A DNA stretch of 56,299 bases from CAYSLA01 sp964431685 (GTDB lineage: Bacteria > Armatimonadota > UBA5829): NCBI GenBank assembly GCA_964431685.1, contig CAYSLA010000003.1, forward strand, positions 1 to 56,299. The letters run 5' to 3'. Shown piece after piece: positions 1 to 7,218 of the stretch (within the stretch, counting starts at the first letter, position 1; every line of letters begins with the position of its first letter). Below the pieces are notes generated by a model. That model had not been told where the DNA came from. It saw nothing but the letters and a program-made list of their open reading frames with translations, and made no database searches. The position numbers were made by a program, and so were the translations under genes.

Positions 1-18
1 TTCTGGGGCAGGAGATAA

Positions 19-142
19 GTAAGAGCTCAGACTATGTGAGAAACCACGTCATCCTGAACTTGGTTCAGGACCCATCCCTTCTCCGGATGGGTGCCGGATC
101 GAGTCCGGCATGACGTATTACTCAGTGAGACTGAGCTCTTAC
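19..142. mobile_element. MITE-like inverted-repeat element, copy A
   Basis: A 124-bp element has perfect 12-bp terminal inverted repeats (GTAAGAGCTCAG at the left, its reverse complement at the right). It is flanked by a perfect 8-bp direct repeat, GGAGATAA at 11-18 and 143-150, which is the footprint of transposition. Inside are short hairpins: TCCTGAAC/GTTCAGGA, CCCATC/GATGGG and GCCGGA/TCCGGC. There is no coding capacity for a transposase, so it would need to be moved in trans. Two more copies lie at 50855 and 56137. Confidence 0.85.
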
Positions 143-150
143 GGAGATAA

Positions 151-345
151 GCCCAGACAGAAGATTTCTCCCTGCGGTCGAAATGACATAACCGCATGTC
201 ATTCCGAGCACCAGACCGCACGGATAGCTCGGTTGTTCTGGGTAGGAACTCCCCAAAATCAGGGGGCTTCCTTAGGAACGAAGTGAGGAATCTGCCTCCG
301 TCACATTTCGACTCCGCTCAGGGACCGATGGGGCAGGCGATCTTT
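151..345. repeat. degenerate interspersed-repeat region
   Basis: No gene is seen between copy A of the mobile element and the 3' end of the GGDEF-EAL gene. The stretch holds a perfect 8-bp inverted repeat (AATGACAT at 182-189, ATGTCATT at 196-203). It also has fragments such as TCCCTGCGGTCGAAATGACA and AACGAAGTGAGGAATCT, which look like halves of a degenerate palindromic repeat of a kind found scattered in many environmental genomes. The assignment rests on pattern recognition only. Confidence 0.4.
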
Positions 346-357
346 GCAGGTTGGGTA

Positions 358-2397
358 CTATGCGGCGTTTGTCTCGCGGTATTCGCCTCGCCAGTTTGCC
401 AGGAATTGTTCGAACTCAAGGGCTGGCACAGGTCTGCTCACCAGGTATCCTTGGACTTCGTCACATCCAAGCGTCTTGAGATAGTGCCACTGTTCGCGTG
501 TCTCGACACCTTCTGCTACTACCTTCATACACAGGTTGTGAGCCATTGCCACAACGGCGCCGCATATTGAGGCATCATCCAGATTTGTGGTAACATCCCG
601 CACAAACGAACGGTCTATCTTCAGGCAGTCAATGGGGAAGCGCTTCAGGTAGCTCAGCGACGAGTAGCCGGTTCCGAAGTCATCGATCGTGACGCTTACG
701 CCCAGCCTCTTGAGGAGACGAAGTGTCTCCACCGCGTGTTCAGCATTCTGCATAAGGGCGCCTTCGGTTATCTCTATCTCGAGCAATTGCGGCGGCAGAG
801 CCGATTCAGCGAGAACCGTCTCGATGATTCTCAACAGCGACTGATCCGATTGGAACTGCTTCGGCGACACATTGACGGAAACACGCAGATCGGCCCCTCC
901 CTGTTTGTGCCAGGCACAAGCCTGAGTGCACGCGTTGCGGAGCGCCCACTCTCCCAGGGGCACTATCAGCCCGGTTTCTTCAGCGATGGGTATGAATGAA
1001 GAGGGCGGAGTAATGCCGTTCTCGGAGTGCTGCCACCGAAGCAGCGCTTCTGCACCGGTCACAGCGCTGGTGAACAACTCGACTCTCGGCTGATAGAAGA
1101 GCACAAACTCCTCGCGCTCAACTGCTTTCCTTAGATCCTGCTCAATCCTCAGGTTCTCCATCGCGACGATGTTGGTATTCTCGCAGTAGGCTTGATACCG
1201 GTTTCTGCCTCTCTCTTTGGCCTTGTACATTGCAGCATCGGCGTTCATGAGCATGGTTTCCATATCCGTTCCGTGCGCAGGACAGATGCTGTAGCCGATG
1301 CTTGCTGATGTTACGAGCTCGTGTCCGTCCACCAGGAATGTGCACCTGAGCGACTCGAGCACGCGTCTGGCCGCCGCGCGGACATCTACCTCCGATTGCA
1401 CCTCACTGAGCAGAACTGCGAACTCGTCCCCGCCCATCCGTGCCAGAGTGCCCGTACCATCCACACACTCCGCGAGCCGGTCTCCAACCTGCCGCAGCAG
1501 CGCGTCTCCGACGTCGTGACCGAGCGTGTCATTGATTACCCTGAACCTGTCAAGATCCACAAACAGTACAGCCAGCTTCTTTCTGCTGTCTCTAGACTTC
1601 AGACTGCGATCCAGTTCCTGGCGGAAGAGTTGCCGATTGGGCAGGCCGGTGGCGATATCGTAGTGGGAAAGGCGATCGAGTTGTTGCGCGTGGTTCTTGT
1701 GCTCCGATATATCGCGGAGTATGACGCTGAACACCGTTCTTCCGTTCATCTCAATGGTTTCGACGGTAACGTGAACGTCAATCAATCCCCCGTCTTTGCG
1801 TCTGTGTCGCGTTTCGAAGCAGTCTCGCCCCTTGCGAAGAATGCGTTTGACGCGGCGGCGGAGAGCCTGTTCGTTGTGAGCAGCATCATAGTCCAAGACG
1901 CGCAGGGAGGAGAACTCCTCACGTGTGTAGCCGAGCATATCGCAGACAGCATCGTTGTACATTATGGGAAGCGAGCTGTTGGCGTCAATCAGCAGAACGC
2001 CGTCAGATAGCGAGTTCAGTAAAGCCTTGCAGCGGTTATCCGAATCTCTGAGCCGGTTCTGGGTCTCGGCCAGAGAACTCGCTGCTTCGCTCAGTTGCTC
2101 CTGAGTCTGACTGAGCTGCTGCAGCGTGGAGTAGAGGCTGTCACTGGAGGTCTCGCCGAAGTCTGTGCGCACCCTTTCCATCAAGAAGTAGGCGATTGCC
2201 GCACAGAGCAAAACGAACAGCACGACACTGAGGTGGATTGAGAGTTGCTCGCGGGTGGTCTCAAGCGTTAGTATCCAACCACCCAATGCCAGCGGAATAC
2301 ACAGCAGTCCAACCGCAACCACACTTGGGATTCGGCCGTTCTTAGGCTCCCTGGAACTTCGGTTCAAACCTAACTGGGGTCTGATTCTCGCAAACAT
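358..2397 (-). CDS. PAS-GGDEF-EAL cyclic-di-GMP signalling protein
   Basis: An inner-membrane protein of about 679 residues combining cyclase and phosphodiesterase modules. Two hydrophobic helices (about 25-44 and 53-72) are followed by a short coiled coil, a PAS sensor domain (about 115-230), a GGDEF domain with intact RMGGDEF, and a C-terminal EAL domain with intact EALLRW, DDFGTGYSS, KIDRSF and AEGVE motifs. The phosphodiesterase half therefore looks active. No RxxD inhibitory site sits at the usual spacing before GGDEF. I chose the ATG at 2397 (GGTGG just upstream); a GTG at 2421 would add 8 residues without a visible ribosome site. It lies 167 bp downstream of the E2-like gene on the same strand and could be read through from that operon or have its own promoter. 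Confidence 0.93.
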   Translation of the reverse strand: MFARIRPQLGLNRSSREPKNGRIPSVVAVGLLCIPLALGGWILTLETTREQLSIHLSVVLFVLLCAAIAYFLMERVRTDFGETSSDSLYSTLQQLSQTQEQLSEAASSLAETQNRLRDSDNRCKALLNSLSDGVLLIDANSSLPIMYNDAVCDMLGYTREEFSSLRVLDYDAAHNEQALRRRVKRILRKGRDCFETRHRRKDGGLIDVHVTVETIEMNGRTVFSVILRDISEHKNHAQQLDRLSHYDIATGLPNRQLFRQELDRSLKSRDSRKKLAVLFVDLDRFRVINDTLGHDVGDALLRQVGDRLAECVDGTGTLARMGGDEFAVLLSEVQSEVDVRAAARRVLESLRCTFLVDGHELVTSASIGYSICPAHGTDMETMLMNADAAMYKAKERGRNRYQAYCENTNIVAMENLRIEQDLRKAVEREEFVLFYQPRVELFTSAVTGAEALLRWQHSENGITPPSSFIPIAEETGLIVPLGEWALRNACTQACAWHKQGGADLRVSVNVSPKQFQSDQSLLRIIETVLAESALPPQLLEIEITEGALMQNAEHAVETLRLLKRLGVSVTIDDFGTGYSSLSYLKRFPIDCLKIDRSFVRDVTTNLDDASICGAVVAMAHNLCMKVVAEGVETREQWHYLKTLGCDEVQGYLVSRPVPALEFEQFLANWRGEYRETNAA

Positions 2398-2511
2398 TAT
2401 CCACCAGCCTGCTGGGCACACGGCGTCGGCAAAACGTGGTGCACGTCAGTTCGTGCACATTGGTCACACACTTAATGATGCCACTTAGGACGCGAAACTT
2501 AACACCTTTGA

Positions 2512-2540
2512 CCAATAATTGCAGGTATTTTACCTGACAA
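2512..2540 (-). promoter_or_regulatory. possible promoter with dyad operator before the GGDEF-EAL gene
   Basis: The gap between the E2-like gene and the GGDEF-EAL gene contains a perfect dyad CAGGTA-TTT-TACCTG at 2522-2536. On the minus strand TTGTCA (2535-2540) and the weak hexamer TATTGG (2512-2517) are 17 bases apart, so the dyad would lie in the promoter spacer. No T-run follows, so a terminator is less likely. The -10 match is poor. Confidence 0.25.
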
Positions 2541-2564
2541 CGAAGGAAACCGAAGCGGTGGACT

Positions 2565-3113
2565 CTATCTGCTCTTGATCGGACCGAGGGATATTTCAAA
2601 GTCGGATGGTGTGGTGGTCTCCGGCGCGATGATCACCGGTCTGGCGCCACGGTCAGGGGGTATGATGTCTTTGGTTCCCAGAGGAAACGAGCGGAGATTG
2701 CGCTGTGCCCACTGGGCGGCCTCTTTGCTCACAGGACTCTTGAGGTTGTAGCTGCGATACTGAATCATATCGCCTATGTGGGCGATTATGTTTACCAGAG
2801 TCACACCGGCGGACCAGAAGTCCCCGATACACACATAGTCACCGATGTTCGGATGCCAGATGGGTGTGTGCATAACGCATCGTGGGGATTGTTTGGGATA
2901 TCCCAGAGGAAGCGTGATGTCGACCACGTGTTTGGTGACACCGTGGGGCCGCTGCTGCGAAGCGTCCCACGCAATGCCACTCAGGTTATACGTGACCAGA
3001 TACCGGCCGGGCGGATCGCCCGACACTGCTTGAACCGATACAATGTCGCTGTGCGAAAACTCCGAGAGCACCTGTCTATAATCGTTGGCGAGTCGCCTTG
3101 CGCGGATACTCAT
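2565..3113 (-). CDS. E2-like (UBC-fold) ubiquitin-like conjugating enzyme
   Basis: A 182-residue protein that would receive an activated ubiquitin-like protein from E1 as a thioester and pass it to a target. Visible UBC signatures are the YPKQSP turn before the strand leading to HPN (87-89), a Cys at 95 in the catalytic position, Trp100 in an FWS context equivalent to the conserved W after the E2 active site, and a following helix. The HPN-to-Cys spacing is about two residues shorter than in typical eukaryotic E2s. The last 13 residues contain DFEISLG (171-177), which also occurs at the start of the neighbouring JAMM protein. The start codon overlaps the JAMM stop by ATGA, so the two are translationally coupled. 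Last gene of the conjugation operon. Family membership is read from motifs; activity is inferred. Confidence 0.82.
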   Translation of the reverse strand: MSIRARRLANDYRQVLSEFSHSDIVSVQAVSGDPPGRYLVTYNLSGIAWDASQQRPHGVTKHVVDITLPLGYPKQSPRCVMHTPIWHPNIGDYVCIGDFWSAGVTLVNIIAHIGDMIQYRSYNLKSPVSKEAAQWAQRNLRSFPLGTKDIIPPDRGARPVIIAPETTTPSDFEISLGPIKSR

Positions 3114-4567
3114 TCTTCTTCAGTCCCCGGTTTCTCCAGGCGCCTTGTTTCTTCGGGAGAGATTGCGCCCAGCATGTCCTTGGGCCGAGGATCACGCCGC
3201 GTATTTGCAAAGGCTGCAAGGTCCAATTGCTCGCTGCGTGTCATCTCGCCAAACACCCTCTTGAGGGTTGACTCCGGGGCGTCAAGAAGAGACGTGTGGA
3301 AGCGTTTCTTCTCGCCCTGAAGCCACCTCAGAGCAGCTCGGTACTCCTCCGGGGCTCTGGATTCGGCAGGGCCCTTCGAACTCGCTCGAACCATATTGGA
3401 CGCCAGTCGGGCGCGTTCGACTCTTTCCGGCCAAGTTCGCGCATGGCGCCAGTAGACTTCGGCAAGCCTTGCGGCGCGCGCAGACGCGGCCGAGGCCTGT
3501 GCCTGTGAAGCATCCTTGTCTACACCGATCCTCTCGCCTACTGAGAGCGGCCGATTGTCGCTGCGGTTGGCGGCGATGGAGGCTGAGATGATAAGGTTCG
3601 CTCCGTCAAGCTCGGGGCTGTCGAGTTCTCGCGCCCGCAACGCCGCCCGCACCTTCACAAGCCTTTCAAGTTCCCGAAGTGCGGCACTGTTGGTCCGATC
3701 TGCAGCCACAGCACGCCTTAACCAATCCTCCGCGTCCGAGTAGTCCGAAATCCTGATCAAGCGCAGAGCCACCTTAGTTGGGTCGGGAGGCGGGTCAGGA
3801 CGCATCGCAATTGAAAGGATTAATCCTGCGAGCACGAGCGTGGCAATTGCCCAGGGCAACCATCCGCGAATCCCGAGCTTTCGGGTCCGGCGCGTGCCAG
3901 CTATTGAGGATGAGGCAGCATTAGCGGCCGCGGTGTCGCGCCTGCGATATTCGCTAAGCCTCCTGGCAGTGTCTCTGGCCTTTCTGGACGATCGCTTCTC
4001 CTCGAAAATGTAGAATCCTCGGGTTCTTACCAGGGATCCGTCTTTCCATCTGAAGCAGCCCCAGTTCTCGTGCATTGGGTCCAGAACGAGCGCGACCTGC
4101 CACGGGTCCCGAAAGAACCCGTTGTGGATAAAGTCGTCCTCCCTGCTCATGAAGACCCCAAGGCCAGGGTGCGTATGATACCACCCAACTATCTGCCGAT
4201 TCTCCCCGAGGCGAGCGAGCTCCTTGCTGATCTCCTTCCAGGATTCGTGCGTGAATGTGAAGGAGATGTCCGTCTTCTGGTCACTGGGCGCTTCGATGAT
4301 GCCGTCGATCTCGATGTATGATTCCGTCTGTGTGCGGTAGAAGCCGCCCACCAGCACTCCTCCAGTCTCTACGCCGGAGTCTGCCGTGGCTTGAGCGGAA
4401 ATCCCCGCTATCACACTCTCGCGGATGAAGACCGGGATGCTGTCTGAGGCGGGATCGTCGTACGCGAAGCAGACAAGAGACCTGTCCAGCAACGGGCTGG
4501 GTTTTGACTCTATGCCTTTACGCTTTGACTCACCAAGACTGATTTCGAAATCACCGTCAGAGTTCAA
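3110..4567 (-). CDS. membrane-anchored JAMM (JAB/MPN) metallopeptidase, deubiquitinase-like
   Basis: A 485-residue protein with an N-terminal JAB/MPN isopeptidase domain. The zinc site is complete: Glu67 in ETGG, His131 and His133 in HTHP, Ser141 and Asp144 (motif HTHPGLGVFMSRED). A basic linker leads to one transmembrane helix (about 236-255), then about 230 residues of charged helical sequence on the other side or along the membrane. Such enzymes remove ubiquitin-like proteins from targets. The start is a TTG at 4567 with GGGAG upstream; no later start preserves the N-terminal DFEISLG (residues 6-12), a heptapeptide repeated at the end of the E2-like protein. The gene follows RING-like protein 2 after a 262-bp gap filled with palindromic repeats, and overlaps the E2 start by four bases. 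Confidence 0.88.
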   Translation of the reverse strand: MNSDGDFEISLGESKRKGIESKPSPLLDRSLVCFAYDDPASDSIPVFIRESVIAGISAQATADSGVETGGVLVGGFYRTQTESYIEIDGIIEAPSDQKTDISFTFTHESWKEISKELARLGENRQIVGWYHTHPGLGVFMSREDDFIHNGFFRDPWQVALVLDPMHENWGCFRWKDGSLVRTRGFYIFEEKRSSRKARDTARRLSEYRRRDTAAANAASSSIAGTRRTRKLGIRGWLPWAIATLVLAGLILSIAMRPDPPPDPTKVALRLIRISDYSDAEDWLRRAVAADRTNSAALRELERLVKVRAALRARELDSPELDGANLIISASIAANRSDNRPLSVGERIGVDKDASQAQASAASARAARLAEVYWRHARTWPERVERARLASNMVRASSKGPAESRAPEEYRAALRWLQGEKKRFHTSLLDAPESTLKRVFGEMTRSEQLDLAAFANTRRDPRPKDMLGAISPEETRRLEKPGTEEE

Positions 4568-4829
4568 GGATCATCTCCCGCTGAACACCTCCCCCCTCCG
4601 TTCCGGAGGGGGGAGGTGCTGATACGCTGCACTTCGTAATGGACGTGAAGGGGCGAGTTCTCAAATGCCGCCCCATCGTGGGCTCGGCCAGGCAAGATGT
4701 CTGTACCACAATGCCCGACATGAGTGTCGGGCCTACCTTCTGGGGGAGGTTGGACGCCGCCCCCCGTGTCTCGTGCGCCACAATGCCCGACACGAGTGTC
4801 GGGCCTACCATAGCCTGCCCCATAGTGGT
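4568..4829. repeat. cluster of palindromic repeats inside the conjugation operon
   Basis: This 262-bp non-coding gap splits the operon between RING-like protein 2 and the JAMM gene. It contains a perfect 15-bp hairpin with a 3-base loop (arms 4586-4600 and 4604-4618, CACCTCCCCCCTCCG type). It also has two copies of a GCCCGACA-NNNN-TGTCGGGC palindrome (4713-4732 and 4785-4804), each followed by CTACC and preceded by CCACAATG. The same families recur at 13895 (inside a helicase gene) and 44138. No promoter is obvious; the hairpins could modulate readthrough or mRNA decay between the two halves of the operon. Confidence 0.8.
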
Positions 4830-5243
4830 CTAGCCCAGGAACTTCCAGAGCAGAAACGCCCCACCACCAATGATAATGCCGTAGAAGATTATGTTGCTGA
4901 GGGATGCCGTGCGCTGCTTCACTCTGCAGTTCCAGCAGAGCAGGTGCTTTTCGTCCGCCACCTCGCCACACGCAAAACATCTCATACTGGGCCTGTCCGC
5001 TTCAACGGACGACTTTGGCTGCGAAAGCTCAACAGTGGCATCCACCCGCGGCGCGATCTTCTCCGCTATACTCTCATCCCACAGCGCAGCGCCATCACAC
5101 CCATACACCGCGCATTTTCCGTTCGCTTTCCAGCACTCCCGATGATGCGATGACCCACATCTGGGACACCTTACACGCTCATCGGATTCGCCGATGTTTC
5201 CCAGGCAGTACGGGCACTTGCCCGGTTCGCTGTTTGTGCTCAT
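4830..5243 (-). CDS. membrane-anchored RING-like zinc protein 2 (putative E3)
   Basis: A 137-residue protein. The N-terminal half has a RING-type ligand series C10-x2-C13, C26-x2-C29, H34, C37, C44, C49, matching bacterial Prok-RING-like domains. After a linker comes a second zinc ribbon (CFAC ... CWNC), then a C-terminal transmembrane helix (LSNIIFYGIIIGGGAFLLW region). The zinc modules probably face the cytoplasm, where they could bring the charged E2 to membrane targets. The start overlaps the stop of RING-like protein 1 by ATGA. It is a paralogue of the upstream gene. The E3 role is inferred from operon context. Confidence 0.82.
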   Translation of the reverse strand: MSTNSEPGKCPYCLGNIGESDERVRCPRCGSSHHRECWKANGKCAVYGCDGAALWDESIAEKIAPRVDATVELSQPKSSVEADRPSMRCFACGEVADEKHLLCWNCRVKQRTASLSNIIFYGIIIGGGAFLLWKFLG

Positions 5244-5692
5244 TTAATCCACTGCCCTCCAATCGTAATGAGCAGTATCAATCCAACCAAACCCAGGACA
5301 AACAAAGCTCCGAGCATAAGGGCCACCGGATTGTCTGTCCTCTGCGACTCCTCAAAACTGCGCCTGCATTCCTGGCAGCTCAGTTCCCCCTCTGGCAGTT
5401 GCCGTCCGCACACGATGCACGGATTGTACCCTGAGGGGGCGGTTCTGTAAGGCTTGATTACTATCTTCTCTCGCTGCCCGCCAACATCAAGTGTCACCTG
5501 CTCCGTGACATTGATCTCGGTGCGCTTTACGGATCTCGGACAATCCGGAACGCAGCAACCGCCGTTCTCGTCCCAGCACTCGCTGTGCATCACGGATCCG
5601 CAGGCCTGGCACGCGACGGCGGTCTCGCCCTGTGCGATATTGTCGAGGCAATACGGACACGTGCGCTCCGACGGGGAACCCTGTTCTCCCAT
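5240..5692 (-). CDS. membrane-anchored RING-like zinc protein 1 (putative E3)
   Basis: A 150-residue paralogue of the next gene. RING-type ligands are C12-x2-C15, C28-x2-C31, H36, C39, C46 and C51. A beta-rich middle segment follows, then a second zinc ribbon (CIVC ... CQEC) and a C-terminal hydrophobic helix (VALMLGALFVLGLVGLILL). The chosen ATG at 5692 lies seven bases after the E1 stop and leaves about ten residues before the first Cys, as in the paralogue. A TTG at 5713 would overlap the E1 gene and is possible. Duplicate RING-like proteins could recognise different targets or form a heterodimer; the sequence alone does not say which. Confidence 0.82.
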   Translation of the reverse strand: MGEQGSPSERTCPYCLDNIAQGETAVACQACGSVMHSECWDENGGCCVPDCPRSVKRTEINVTEQVTLDVGGQREKIVIKPYRTAPSGYNPCIVCGRQLPEGELSCQECRRSFEESQRTDNPVALMLGALFVLGLVGLILLITIGGQWIK

Positions 5693-5699
5693 ATCTGTG

Positions 5700-6896
5700 C
5701 TAGACAATCCCAAATACCTGCTTCAGGTCTCCGCTGATCTCCACACCCACGCTTGTCTCGGAGAATCTGACCGTGACGATCTCCGCCGGGGCAAACCCCA
5801 TATCCTGAAGCGTCAGATGACTGAGACTCGCTTCTCCCACACATTCTGTTACGACATCCGGTAGCCTGAGAGTTCCACACTTTGGGCACGCCGCTTCGTC
5901 CGGCGTCACCGTATCCAATAATCGGTAGAATCCAACCCGCTCTTCACAGGCTCTGCATTCCAGACTGGTAACTATCTCGGACGGAGGCTCGATTCGTCCG
6001 GTCATGCCCATTTCGTGTTGGGCGGCGTCAAGCACATCGGATATGGTGGCAGTTTGGCGATCCAGTTCTGTTTCTATCACGACGTCCAGCGTTTCGTGGC
6101 TTATGCAGTCGTCCCTGCGCACGTAGCCTACGGTGAAGCAGTCGTAGGTCAGTCCGTCGAAGAAGAATCCTCTACCAGCCAGTCCGGGAAGACCGGCGCC
6201 GGGATGCAGCAGTTTGACCGCTTCCTGAACCTCCACGCCGGCGATAACCGCAGCGGTTGCCGGGGTAGTGGGAGTTCGTCCCGCGTGTGCTGCCTGCCTT
6301 TCAATGAAGCCGCACGAGTTCCTTATGGTCATGAACCTGGTGTCCTGCTCACTCAGTGTGCACTCATAGCAGGGGCCATCAGGCGGCACAAATACTCTGG
6401 CTATGCCCTGAAAGGCTTCCGTAGCACCGTCCACCCAGGGCCTGTTCACCTTCCAGCAAGCCCGGTTGACCGCAAAACGCGCGTCGCGGTTGTCCAATCC
6501 GGCAATTACCACGTCTGCCCAGCGGAAGAAGCCAGCGCCCACCTGCGTAGTAACGTCTGCGTTCATCCATCGGGGCTGACAGTCCGGGTTGATAGATTGA
6601 GCTGCCTGGGCCGCAACCTCTGCTTTACACCTGCCCCGGTCGGACTTGCGATACAGAACGCTGCGTGAGAGATTGGAGTCCTCGATCTCGTCGAAGTCCA
6701 CTATCAGCAAGTGACCCACCCCGAGAAGCGCGAGGTTCTTGACTATCTCGTTGCCTAGAGCTCCTGCCCCGACAACCAATACGCGTGCATCGGCCAGTGC
6801 ACGCTGATCCCACCACGGGATCAGGCGAAGCCGCTCATAGCGGTCTTCCGGAGCGTCAAGATGTATGATTTCGCTGGCGGGTTCATCGAAGTTCAT
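5700..6896 (-). CDS. E1-like ubiquitin-activating enzyme (ThiF/MoeB fold) with C-terminal zinc ribbon
   Basis: A 398-residue adenylating enzyme. Nucleotide-binding loop GAGALG (43-48), acidic D67/D69, the NLSR arginine region (75-78), K91, and LDNRDAR (about 134-140) are the hallmarks of the E1/MoeB/ThiF adenylation domain. A CYEC pair (176-179) begins a structural zinc site. C195 in RNSCGF is a candidate thioester Cys. The last third carries a second zinc ribbon (CRAC ... CPKC) and a tail absent from plain MoeB/ThiF. The ATG at 6896 is five bases after the Ubl stop, so the two are coupled. Linkage to Ubl, E2, RING and JAMM genes favours a conjugation E1 over sulfur transfer. Confidence 0.88.
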   Translation of the reverse strand: MNFDEPASEIIHLDAPEDRYERLRLIPWWDQRALADARVLVVGAGALGNEIVKNLALLGVGHLLIVDFDEIEDSNLSRSVLYRKSDRGRCKAEVAAQAAQSINPDCQPRWMNADVTTQVGAGFFRWADVVIAGLDNRDARFAVNRACWKVNRPWVDGATEAFQGIARVFVPPDGPCYECTLSEQDTRFMTIRNSCGFIERQAAHAGRTPTTPATAAVIAGVEVQEAVKLLHPGAGLPGLAGRGFFFDGLTYDCFTVGYVRRDDCISHETLDVVIETELDRQTATISDVLDAAQHEMGMTGRIEPPSEIVTSLECRACEERVGFYRLLDTVTPDEAACPKCGTLRLPDVVTECVGEASLSHLTLQDMGFAPAEIVTVRFSETSVGVEISGDLKQVFGIV

Positions 6897-6901
6897 TTCG
6901 C

Positions 6902-7171
6902 CTATCCGGCCGTTATCTCCGGTATCAACCGCAGAACATCTCCTTCGTTTACCTCGCACTGTGCCAGGGTGAGGTTGTCCAGAAGATGCCTGCCGGTCGC
7001 TTTGTGCAGAAACTTATATGTGATTGGAACGCCGGCAGTGTTAACCACGGGCAGATATAACGCCTCTATGAGCTTTTCGACTACTCGCCCCACCGGGACA
7101 TCATCCGGAACAACTGCTTCCTGCTCCTTGCTTCCCGTGGTGTCTATTACTACGATATTGAGCTTTGCCAT
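6902..7171 (-). CDS. YukD-like ubiquitin-like modifier protein
   Basis: An 89-residue protein with a predicted beta-grasp fold: strand MAKLNIVVID, a helix around VGRVVEKLIEAL, then strands ending in GDVLRLIPEITAG. It resembles the YukD/EsaB branch of ubiquitin-like proteins. It ends in a single exposed glycine (TAG), so the product seems ready for adenylation without proteolytic trimming. It is the first gene of the operon, with AGAGGT seven bases before the ATG and a strong promoter immediately upstream. Role as the conjugated modifier is inferred from the E1, E2 and JAMM neighbours. Confidence 0.82.
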   Translation of the reverse strand: MAKLNIVVIDTTGSKEQEAVVPDDVPVGRVVEKLIEALYLPVVNTAGVPITYKFLHKATGRHLLDNLTLAQCEVNEGDVLRLIPEITAG

Positions 7172-7189
7172 ATGTTGACCTCTGAACAG

Positions 7190-7218
7190 ATTATACCCGA
7201 TTACGCCGCGACACTCAA
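7190..7218 (-). promoter_or_regulatory. sigma-70-type promoter of the ubiquitin-like operon
   Basis: On the minus strand TTGAGT (7213-7218) and TATAAT (7190-7195) are separated by exactly 17 bases. Transcription would begin near 7183, leaving a leader of only about 12 bases that contains the ribosome site. No operator-like dyad is evident, so expression may be constitutive. Confidence 0.75.

Noticed and set aside
196..570. 124-residue plus-strand open frame at the window start
   Set aside because: It is made of repeat sequence and the antisense of the GGDEF-EAL gene end, with no protein-like pattern.
4568..4829. CRISPR-like array from the repeated GCCCGACA units
   Set aside because: Only two units with irregular flanks, each itself a palindrome, and the same unit occurs singly elsewhere; no cas genes.
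5700..6896. E1-like gene as MoeB/ThiF for cofactor sulfur transfer, feeding MnmA or molybdopterin synthesis
   Set aside because: It is directly coupled to Ubl, RING, JAMM and E2-like genes and has an extra C-terminal zinc ribbon. No moaD, thiS, rhodanese or cofactor genes are near, and mnmA lies 27 kb away.
2565..7171. Type VII secretion locus because of the YukD-like protein
   Set aside because: No WXG100 proteins, FtsK/EccC ATPase or EccD-like permease are present; the partners are E1, E2, RING and JAMM.
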